NCBI GenBank assembly: GCA_039881145.1
Contig: JAYKKI010000032.1
Span: 13,720,501-13,784,500 of the forward strand
Direction: 5' to 3'
DNA: 64,000 nucleotides
Origin: Druceiella hillmani
Taxonomy: Eukaryota > Arthropoda > Insecta > Lepidoptera > Hepialidae
Shown here: positions 26,305 to 34,845 of the stretch, piece by piece
Numbering within the stretch: the stretch's first letter is position 1
Layout of the letters: the number at the start of each line of letters is the position of its first letter
The notes under the pieces: model-generated
The model's input: the letters and a program-made list of their open reading frames with translations, nothing else
The model's database searches: none
Told to the model about the DNA's origin: nothing
Position numbers and translations under genes: made by a program

Positions 26305-26362
26305 AAATGTTCGGCTATAATTATATCAGGTGATAACCTGATATAATTATAGCCGAACATTT
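26305..26362. repeat. perfect 27-bp inverted repeat with 4-nt loop
   Basis: Arms 26305-26331 and 26336-26362 are exact reverse complements (core ttcggctataattatatc) around gata. This is a cruciform-capable, near-perfect palindrome of 58 bp with no flanking transposon signature. Confidence 0.9.
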
Positions 26363-27851
26363 CAATAATTAATTAATTTTATTCAATAACTTTAATTTTG
26401 CCAACAAATGCAACTTTTGTTCAAATATCCTGTAATAAATAAAACAATTTAAGTTTTTTGTGATTCTAGCAATAAACGTTTAAATTGCATAGTTTATAAA
26501 CATAGGTACTAAAACTAAAGAGATAAATGGTATTCAGGGTTTTTGAGGACGTATTTACAAAATAACGCAGCTTGAGAACGGATATTTACTAGTCGCGAAC
26601 TCACAAATATAATTTCGTAGCCGTGCAAATGCTATGCTCCTAAATTCAATCATATATGTTATATTTTAACTAATATGAAACGATTTGTTTTTTTGTAATC
26701 AATTTTGATTTACTTTGTATTATTAAAATTACCTCGTGACTCTTGTTTTTCACACCATCATATTTACATCGTATATCCCAAACGAGTAGAAATTCATCAA
26801 TTTCCGGATGAAAGACTTGCCTGATGAAATGTGAAATTCTGTAATTAAAATTACATTTTTGCAGACAAGCATTATTTTCAAAAAGCTTTATTTTATATTT
26901 GAGTTTGTTTGCTAGAATAAATTATTTTCATTTAGTACCCACTTTAGTTGACTAAGAAATAATAATTTTTTTTATCCTTTGGAAAATATGAATTCCAAGG
27001 ACAAATGGCTATAAATGTTGAAAATGAGGAGACCGTAACATGATAAACTTTATTCTTTTTATCTTTACTTGCTATCATGGATTGTACAAACTTAGAGACA
27101 TAGGAGGAATATCGACATGACATAAAATTTTATTTAACTTTCTAAAATTATTACTTATTAAACTGTCTAAAATCTCAATTCGTTTCGGTTTTTTTCATCC
27201 ATTTTACACAGTTATTAAACAGTACGTGCTTATACGCCCTTCTTCAGTAGATTTCTGTCTGATATTTCCATATTGCTTCTAAATCAAAGTTCCGGTAAAT
27301 TTTGAACATGAGCCTATTTTCTTTTTTTGCAATACATGTATGAGACATATCGTAATCAAGAAGAAAATTGTGTGTAACAATAATAAATAGTTGGTCTAAA
27401 AATATTTAATATTCTTTCACTTTTTAATACCCAATCATATTGAGTTCTTCCAATTAAAAAAAAACACAGTTCATCAATGTATAACAACTAAAATGTGAAT
27501 AAGAATTTAATAAATACAAACAACAGCAACTTCTGTAACACTTTCTACAGCTGCTGACGCGATTCCTTCCTCCGTCCCTCTACCTATACGCGTGTACTCC
27601 GTAAGTAAATCGAATAGGTTATATTATATATAGGTTAATTTTGATAATTGAATTATGTATCAAGTAAAAATATAACAATAAAGTATCCAGTGATTTTCAG
27701 ACCAGCGAGTTATAAACAAATATATTATAGAATAACAAATATGTCCCTCTAATTATTTGTGACAAAGTACTTCAATAAGCTTACGTTGTAAGGAAGACAA
27801 ATACGTTCTCTGCTTACATTCATGGATGCTGCTTTACATCTGCTGCACCAA
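26363..27851. other. AT-rich DNA, no gene seen
   Basis: No supported feature. A short GC-richer patch at about 27550-27600 (ctgctgacgcgattccttcc) is unassigned. Confidence 0.5.
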
Positions 27852-27925
27852 TGTTCTATGATGTCACTTACAACATCTGATGCGTCTGATGACTTTTTTC
27901 CCATAGTAAGTGATTTCATAGAACA
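27852..27925. repeat. 20-bp inverted repeat, 34-bp spacer
   Basis: Arms tgttctatgatgtcacttac (27852-27871) and gtaagtgatttcatagaaca (27906-27925) pair at 18 of 20 positions. The spacer contains catctgatgcgtctgatgac. It may be a minute inverted-repeat element. Confidence 0.65.
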
Positions 27926-28175
27926 CCTAAAAACACCGAAGTCACAATATTTAATACTGACATTGAAATTATAAATAATGCAGAGAAAATTTTTTTCTGG
28001 GAGAAAATGTTTTTTTTTATCTTTATATTTTTTGCTACATTTTGAAAACTTATATCAAAAGGTTATCACAGCAATGTTTTTTTTCCTTTAGCAGCAAGAT
28101 TTTTCAAATTTAAACCTTTTAAAGAAAAAAATAGAGAATTGATTCAAAATTACTCGTTGTTTTTCACCTCATATA

Positions 28176-28403
28176 ATGAATAAGAATCTTCGAGGTAAGC
28201 CACATCGTATTGTAAATTGCACAAAGCCATTATGCCAAAAGAAATGTTACAAGAACGTCATTCAAACTCTAAAGCTAAGTGAAATTTACTTCAATGAGGT
28301 AGAGCCGGAAAAACGTTTCGTCCTCTTTGAGGAAAATATACTCGTAGCAATCAATCGTATTTCTACTTTGATCAATGAGCATGAAATCGACGATAACACT
28401 TGA
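28176..28403 (+). CDS. hypothetical 75-codon open frame, Cys-containing
   Basis: The frame runs from ATG at 28176 to TGA. The product is about 75 residues with CTKPLCQKKCYKN near residues 16-28, followed by a charged, likely helical segment ending EHEIDDNT. Clusters of the form C-x4-C-x3-C with a following basic residue are seen in insect transposon-related proteins of unknown function, so this could be one exon or fragment of such a protein. Composition is more balanced than the AT-rich flanks. There is no upstream or downstream continuation that I can see and no splice evidence strong enough to call exons. I do not recognise the gene; chance is a real alternative. Confidence 0.22.
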   Translation: MNKNLRGKPHRIVNCTKPLCQKKCYKNVIQTLKLSEIYFNEVEPEKRFVLFEENILVAINRISTLINEHEIDDNT

Positions 28404-29285
28404 TGGGCATCACGCGTTGTTTGCTTGACGTAAAGTATTGTTTGATTCCTCTATTGACAAGCGTGATTTTTTTTGTTCAGCTTCAATAGCGCTCTATTAA
28501 GTATTTACGAGTACTTTGCTTATAATTTACTTATACACACGGGTTTTTGTAAAGTTTAAAATAAAAATCAATTCGAACTGTTTTCAGTAAAACACTCGTG
28601 CTGTCCCAAATGAATAAGTTTAAAATTAAACTACGATTTAAAATTGCGAAAAAAATATCTTATAATAACATTTTTATATACGTGTGAAAACTTTGTGTTT
28701 GTTACTAGATTATATAAACACTAAACAAACTTTTTTTGATAAACAAATGTTGTAATGGACAGTCCATTGTACATATACAAATTTGTGAATATGTTCATAT
28801 TCAAATAAAAAGGGGACGAAATATTTCTTTATATCCCATATTTCTCAAAAAATATAGACATAAACTGATTTAAACATAGTTTAGCTTGTTTTGATATAAT
28901 TCACAAGTTAAATTAATTTTGCATTACGTATCACGAGAATCGCTTATTTCTATTAAATGAATTGAAAATACATGACGGTACTTCCATTTCATTCTAACAC
29001 ACTTCCTTTGAGTCGATTACCGAAAGTGAACATTCGTTTTATCTGCGAAATCATAAATCTAAATATTACTTAATAATAATTAATAATTAATAAACATAGT
29101 TAATTTCCCGCTTGTAACCCGCATATCGTGACAGTATATTATATTCCGTAATATTTGAAAATATGGCATAAAGATATAATTTTATATTTATATACAATTT
29201 TCTGAAAACCAAGAGCCTGTCATCCTCAAGAAAAGAGTATATCGCAGTGTGTCAAAAACTAATAAAACATTTTGATATTAAAACA
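28404..29285. other. AT-rich DNA, no gene seen
   Basis: No repeat, RNA or coding feature supported. Confidence 0.5.
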
Positions 29286-29289
29286 TTAT

Positions 29290-29785
29290 AGAACTTTTGA
29301 GCATTAGATAATATCAGAAGGTTGTAGAATACTCTGGAACATATCACATGATGGGTATATAAGCACGTACTGTTCGTGAAAGAGTAAAAGGATGAAAAAA
29401 AAGGAACGACCAAAACGAACTGAGATTCAATTAATACATGACAACGCTCGGTAACACGCTACTTCAGTTTCTCGCTGTTAATTGGAGAAGCTTAACTGGG
29501 ATTCATTACTATACCCAGTTTATTCAACAGACTTAGCACCATCAGACTATCATCTTTTGAAAACCCTCAACAACTCTCTATGCCAAGAAATGGTTCACGA
29601 TTTTAAAGATATTGAATCGAACCTTGAAATATTTTTAGTCGGATGGTATCCAGGTTCTGCCCTCGAGATGGTCAGAAGTTCTTGATACATATGGTGACTA
29701 CATTGTAGATTAAGAATATTAAATGAGGAAATAAATAAATTTAAAAGTATTTCTAAGTGTTACATTATTTTCTGTCCAACCCAAT
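29290..29785 (+). pseudogene. mariner-family transposase relic (3' part)
   Basis: Plus-strand translation gives LIHDNAR at about 29430, then a stop, then EKLNWDSLLYPVYSTDLAPSDYHLL (29482 onward) and a C-terminal tail. HDNARPH and YSPDLAPSDYHLF are the signature second and third catalytic-region motifs of mariner (IS630/Tc1-mariner) DDE/D transposases. The second catalytic Asp (HDN) and the third (PSD) are both still readable, but stops and deletions break the frame. The sequence ends with acattattttctgtccaacc at about 29763-29782 followed by caata, a typical mariner terminal inverted repeat (TTGGGTTGGACAG on the other strand). No matching 5' terminal repeat is found upstream and the N-terminal DNA-binding domain is missing, so the copy is 5'-truncated or internally deleted. 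It is an inactive fossil. Confidence 0.85.
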
Positions 29786-30207
29786 ATATCCTTCCATATT
29801 GTGCCCTATAATACGGAAATATTCGCCGTATAATGCGGTATTGTATCGACATAATTAAATCAATGTAAAAACTGGTATTACTTCCCATTTTACCTTAGTA
29901 GCGGATACAGAAACATTTTAAATAACAAATTGACAATTAAAATTTGATACCCACCACAAATTTTAATCTCATTTTTACGGTGCGCCGTATGATTTAATTG
30001 AGTAATCAAAAACATCCACTTGACGCATTAAATAAAACCATTATAAAAGAAGGCAGCAAAATTTGAAATTGGTAAAACATAGAAAATTATGCTTTCCTTC
30101 TAAAATAATTGTCTTTCCCGTAAATAACATGAGGAAAAAATTTTCATTACGGCATATTTATTGAATATATTTGGCGTTAATTTTGTGGAAATTCATTATT
30201 CACAAGT
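29786..30207. other. AT-rich DNA, no gene seen
   Basis: No supported feature between the mariner end and the hammerhead-bearing element. Confidence 0.5.
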
Positions 30208-30364
30208 AAATGAAACTACGTGATGTAGTATTATTTCTACTTTCTTTAATTTCTTTAACCACGACCTAGGTTTCGTTGTATTACAACATCTTCAGGTGGG
30301 ATATTAGCAAAAAAAAAAGAAATTAAAGAAAGTAGAAATAATACTACATCACGTAGTTTCATTT
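30208..30364 (-). mobile_element. hammerhead-bearing inverted-repeat element (copy A)
   Basis: The 49-bp arms at 30208-30256 and 30316-30364 are exact reverse complements. They enclose a GC-richer core (30259-30300) and an A/T run. The outer end reads tgaaactacgtgatgtag, which recurs as the end of copy B (59.07 kb) and of the tandem array (61.46 kb), so it is the true terminus of the family. On the minus strand the transcript would be: 5' arm, U-rich spacer, hammerhead-like core, 3' arm. No coding sequence is present, so the element is non-autonomous. Penelope-like elements or retrozymes are the closest known models. Confidence 0.7.
30259..30300 (-). ncRNA. hammerhead-like ribozyme core, intact on paper
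   Basis: Read on the minus strand: helix I strand CCCAC (pairs with GUGG), core CUGAAGA (30289-30295), one extra U, helix II GUUGU-AAU-ACAAC with five perfect pairs, core GAAA (30271-30274), helix III CCUAGG followed by U, and cleavage-site C, giving GGUC/GUGG. This fits the hammerhead consensus CUGANGA...GAAA...UH. Helix III is self-complementary and too short to close as a hairpin, so activity would need a dimer, as proposed for hammerheads of Penelope-like elements. The predicted cut lies between 30263 and 30262. The inserted U after A9 is atypical but tolerated in some natural hammerheads, to my recollection. Activity is not shown by sequence alone. Confidence 0.6.
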
Positions 30365-31660
30365 AATTGGGCATATTTATTATTGACTTCTAAAACAATG
30401 AAAATTTAATTTTCAACTTGACAGTTAAAAATTATGTTTACGATATAAACACTATATCAAAATACAAATATCAGTAAATATCCATTTACTCTACAACTAG
30501 CTTTTGCCAACGGCTTCCCCCAATTTGTATTAAGAAAATATAAAAAGCTTATTTTGCTAAAAAAATGTGTACATTTAAATCCGGCTAGTTATATACTAAT
30601 TAGATTTCAATAAAGCTATACTCCATTCAATTTCAAGATAGAATCTTTGAAAACAAATGAATTTGACAGTCCAGGTACAGTAAACCTTTTTCTCACATTC
30701 ACGTTAGTAACTTAAGATGAATTGATTTGGTATTTTTGATTAAAAAATATATTTTTTTTATTAGTGCCCCCTTTCGCCACGTATGCATACGTAGTTTAGA
30801 TAATATAGGTTATATTTCATATTTAAGAGAAATTCAGATAAAGAAGATGAAGTGTTTTGAACAATTTATAAGTATTACTGTTACATAAATGAACGCATAA
30901 TAAAATAATACCATAAATGTTGATAGAAATAGTAGTTTAATTAAATATTAAATTATTCAGAAAATTAAATTATTACAAAGTAATCACAAATACTTAATTT
31001 TTTAATAAATATTAAAGTATTTTTTTTAAAAACGGACTTATGTACTTTGAATAAATATATGCAAAATATAATAATATTTCACAGAAAAAATACACTGCAT
31101 ACATATACAATTACATCACAATTAACCTGCGCCTCGACATCGATATCAAAAGATGTTGGAATGCTAACGCCGGCGAGAGAACGGGCCGGCCTTTTGCAGA
31201 TATCACTGGGAAATATAGATTATTTTCGAAATTTCGACTATTTTCATGAAATGTTTAACACGACTGAAAATTTTGCAATAAAAATGGAGGGTTATCTATA
31301 TTTACCATTGACCAATCGTATTTCTAAAATAATGGTGTAATACTTGTATTTATAACATTATTTATGGATAAACCTTCTGAAGTTCATATTTTGATTATGT
31401 ATACAGTTTAATGATACTCTGGGTATAATAAAATGAGTTTTGTAAATAGTCGTCAGCTCTGTATATTTATATCAACCATATTTTAATTGTCCAATTCATT
31501 TGCTTACAAATATTCTCTCATGGAATTCAATGAGTATAGTTATATATAGGCAAATATTATTTTGAACGTAACTTACCGGACCTGACATTTAACATTTGTT
31601 ATTATGCACTGCGAGAGTTACACGATGGTAGTAGAGGCTAAATCTGTGTTTACAAGGTAA
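30365..31660. other. AT-rich DNA, no gene seen
   Basis: A 97-codon plus-strand frame at 31047-31340 includes a short GC-rich patch (acgccggcgagagaacggg) but no domain. I do not call it a gene. Confidence 0.45.
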
Positions 31661-31664
31661 TCAT

Positions 31665-31874
31665 TTATGTCACAGTTACCGTCGTGGCAGCGATTGTGAC
31701 GATGGTCTGCAATGATAATTTTCGGAGATTCGCCTGGGTATACACTGCGACACTTGGTAACAGTAACGCTGCCACGAGAGTAACTATCGCAAGAACTAAC
31801 ACTTTTAAAATCACCGTAAAATTTAATGCAATCATTTCCTCACGAATTTCATACGTTAAATGGAACAGTTTCAC
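31665..31874 (-). CDS. small open frame with signal-peptide-like N-terminus
   Basis: The longest form has 69 codons; the more likely start is the internal Met at residue 14, with a G at -3 (gaggaaATG). From there the product begins with a short segment, then a hydrophobic stretch (VLVLAIVTLVAALLLPSVAVY), like a signal peptide or membrane anchor. A polar tail with many Thr/Val follows, ending at TAA. Codon third positions are visibly GC-richer than the surrounding DNA, which is unusual for a chance frame here. A possible 5' splice site (ACG/GTAACT) lies near the end, so it could be a first exon of a secreted protein. An overlapping plus-strand frame (31684-31959) covers the same patch; the GC-rich patch itself may be what keeps both open. 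Family not recognised. Confidence 0.27.
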   Translation of the reverse strand: MKLFHLTYEIREEMIALNFTVILKVLVLAIVTLVAALLLPSVAVYTQANLRKLSLQTIVTIAATTVTVT

Positions 31875-32640
31875 TATTTTGGAAAATCAAATTAATAGTA
31901 ACGCATTCAGGATTTCTTACGCGGACATAATTTTGTCAGCGTTCTCCTCCTGTAATTAAATATAACTTATATTTTAAAATATGTAATATCTACATATAAA
32001 ATTTATACAAAGTCTTTTTGGGGTTAAATTTAATATACTCATATACTCATTGCTGCATGTTTTACATTATCCATAATCCGATAGCAGCTAAAAGTGCTGT
32101 TTTACGCAGACTTAGAAGTAGTAATATTGGTATAAATTAGCTGCAAGTGCTAGGAATTAAAACAATTATTTGTGTGAAGAATTAAAACAATTATTTGTGT
32201 CTGTAGTATCGATATACACGATATACATCGATGATAAAGCAATAGCTATACATTTCTCATTATTTCAATTTGCGTAATCCAGTTATGATGACGAGAACAA
32301 TTGTATTATTTTAGATTCCTATTTTAGAACGACGTTAAGAACATATAAGTTATCAATTTTTAAAGTTTGTCGAAGTATTTTTGGTTTTCCCGTTAACAAA
32401 ATATGTAATCTAAAGCAATAATCATTTTCTGTCCTGTGATAATTTTAGAGAGAAATAAAGAAACACGAGAAGAACTTATAATGTCCTGTAAAGTAAAAAT
32501 TTCAATTAGAAACAGTGGCAATGGAAAATCAATCACACAGTGATGAACATTGACAAAAATTGTTATCTCTAATTTATAGAAGATTTCTATCACTCAAGTG
32601 CAGTAAAATCATTATCATGCCTCTTCAGAATCAAGTGTTT
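31875..32640. other. AT-rich DNA, no gene seen
   Basis: A short direct repeat of gaattaaaacaattatttgtgt occurs at about 32154-32201. No coding sequence is seen. Confidence 0.5.
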
Positions 32641-32654
32641 AGTGTTTGCTGTCA

Positions 32655-32770
32655 ACGGGCGCGCGGTGGCTAATGCGGTTGGCTGCGACGTCAACCGACG
32701 ACCAGCCCGTGCCACTACCACTCGCATCGTGTTAGTACCGCGCTGTAAGCCTATGACTGAGGCGAAAAAG
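32655..32770 (+). repeat. GC-rich SINE-like fragment
   Basis: A GC-rich patch in AT-rich DNA begins GGGCGCGCGGTGGCTAATGC. TGGCTAATGCGG resembles a tRNA-type box A. No convincing box B or tail follows, so it may be a truncated SINE or another repeat fragment. Confidence 0.3.
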
Positions 32771-32905
32771 TTAAATTATGGAATTAAATACGACAAAAGG
32801 CAGAGACTCCACTAAAAAGAAATTCCATTGCAGAGAATAAGTTTCCAGTTTCAAGAGCAGTTTAATTTTTATACATTTAACTTTTAATTAGTGAAATTTA
32901 ATATG

Positions 32906-32954
32906 CATTAATAATCTGAATGGATCGATTATAGAGCCATTCAGATTATTAATG
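32906..32954. repeat. perfect 18-bp inverted repeat, 13-nt loop
   Basis: Arms cattaataatctgaatgg (32906-32923) and ccattcagattattaatg (32937-32954) are exact reverse complements around atcgattatagag. Confidence 0.85.
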
Positions 32955-33293
32955 TTACAATATAATTTTATACTAGATTAGAACTTGGACAATAATTTGC
33001 TTAAATCGTATCTTACTGCCGAATATTTTACATTCATAATAAGGTATTTGACTGGTGTCGATATTTTTTTGGAAAAATGTTCAAAACTGTAGAGTAGGTT
33101 TAAAAAAACCATGGCATGAAAAAATTATACATATAACTTACAATTAATTGAAACTTCTAAATAGGAAAAAGTGTCAGTCTTTGTTTCCTTAAATAGAAAA
33201 AGTTATTATGAATTTAGTTTCCACACAAAAAATGACAAAATTTTAATATGCAATATATAACTTAAACGCAATGTTTAACGAGACACTAAAGAT

Positions 33294-33420
33294 ATTTAAT
33301 AAAATCCCTTATAATAAATGCTAAATGCATACTTAATAAGCTCCCTTATAATAAATGATAACTTACATTAACTAACTTATACTTAATAAACTCCCTTATA
33401 ATAAATGATAAATGCTAATA
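33294..33420. repeat. tandem repeat of a 36-50 bp unit, three copies
   Basis: The phrase cttaataa(a/g)ctcccttat followed by aataaatg(a/c)ta recurs at about 33294, 33331 and 33381; the middle unit is longer by an inserted cttacattaactaacttat. Confidence 0.8.
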
Positions 33421-33858
33421 TTCGTACGGGCTAATGACGTCATGAAACAATCGTGTTTTGTATGGGGCATTTTCACACAATCGTAGTTCGTCAGTTTTTA
33501 AGTCCTTATAACTTTGTGATGAAAAGACATAGGTACGATATATTTATTTTAATCGTTTTTAATATTATTACTTATTCTATTTTAGAAATAAAAAAATATA
33601 GTTAAATACCCTATTGGTAGAATTTTGTTAGTATATATTGTATGTGTTGAAAAAAATTAACAACCTAGAAAATTTCAATTAAAAAGTTCAAAAAGGAACA
33701 ATTTATATGTGAAACAATTTTATAATCTCGTCTGTTGAATAATGATGAAAATGCTAGAATCACACAAGAATTACTTTCAAACGATACGTTTCACTTGTCT
33801 CTAACAAAAAGGTTGTTGGGGGAAGACACCCCTGTCTTCAGCGATTTTTCATTACACA
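33421..33858. other. AT-rich DNA, no gene seen
   Basis: No supported feature. Confidence 0.5.
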
Positions 33859-34083
33859 ATGCCTCCCGCTCACCCATTTATGAATAAACGCAGCGTTTAT
33901 CACAGTGCCGTGCCTGCAACCACATTTCGGAGAATATATTCATCACCGGAAAAGTGGACTATTGTCGAGAGAAAACGACGAGATGTTTGTCAAACCAGGT
34001 ACGATGGTGATAGGTGTTCCGCTTCCGGCTTAAAGCAATTCCTTTTATATAGACTTTTCTATTTATTTACGCATGGTAAATAA
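33859..34083 (+). CDS. hypothetical exon-like open frame
   Basis: A 74-codon frame starts at ATG 33859 (tacacaATG, weak context). The first 50 codons are compositionally balanced and basic (YSSPEKWTIVERKRRDVC near residues 27-44). A GTACGA donor-like site follows ACCAG at about 33998-34000. After this point the frame becomes AT-rich and hydrophobic, as expected of intron sequence. This could be an exon of about 140 bp. No homologous domain is recognised and no partner exon is seen; the adjacent 114-bp satellite begins soon after. A chance frame cannot be excluded. Confidence 0.2.
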   Translation: MPPAHPFMNKRSVYHSAVPATTFRRIYSSPEKWTIVERKRRDVCQTRYDGDRCSASGLKQFLLYRLFYLFTHGK

Positions 34084-34172
34084 TATTATTTGAGATGTTT
34101 TTTATAGGAATCACAATGGCTACTTACTGGCGTAAACTCACACTGTGTGAAGCTTATCTTGGATTTTTTTTT

Positions 34173-34845
34173 GAACGTATTGGCACTTTGCGATGGCACT
34201 AGCACTTATGAACGCAATCTTTCTGCAAGTCACGTTTATTGACGGAAACAGTTGACAATTTTTTGATGACTTCTTTTATTCTTGCTGAACGTATTGACAC
34301 TTAGCGATGGCACTGGCACTTATGAACGCAATCTTTCTACAAGTCACGTTTATTGACGGAAACAATTGACAATTTTTTTATGTCTTCTTTTATTCTTTCT
34401 GAATGTATTGGCACTTAGCGATGGCACTGTCACTTATGAACGCAATCTTTCTACAAGTCACGTTTATTGACAATTATTTTATATATCTTCTTTTATTCTT
34501 TCTAAACGTATTGGCACTTAGCGATGGCACTGGCACTTATGAACGCAATCTTTCTACAAGTCACGTTTATTGACGGAAACAATTGACAATTTTTTTATGT
34601 CTTCTTTTATTCTTTCTGAATGTATTGGCACTTAGCGATGGCACTGTCACTTATGAACGCAATCTTTCTCCAAGTCACGTTTATTGACGGAAACAATTGA
34701 CAATTTTTTGATATGTCTTCTTTTATTCTTTCTGAACGTATTGACACTTAGCGATGGCAATGGCACTTATGAACGCAATCTTTCTACAAGTCACGTTTAT
34801 TGACGGAAACAATTGACAATTTTTTGATATGTCTTCTTTTATTAT
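34173..34845. repeat. 114-bp satellite array, six copies
   Basis: The unit contains gaacgtattggcacttagcg, atggcactggcacttatg, aacgcaatctttctacaagt and cacgtttattgacggaaaca, then an AT-rich spacer with gtcttcttttattctttc. Anchor gaacgcaatc occurs at 34210, 34324, 34438, 34541, 34655 and 34771, giving periods 114, 114, 103, 114 and 116. The fourth period is short because the ggaaacaattgac section is missing from one copy. Each unit carries three TGGCAC-like words spaced about 13 bases apart. Copies 2-6 are more alike than copy 1. No unit-long open frame. Confidence 0.95.

Noticed and set aside
26818..26845. CTGATGA followed by GTGAAA as a further hammerhead core
   Set aside because: There is no helix II between the two boxes and no flanking helix I or III pairing.
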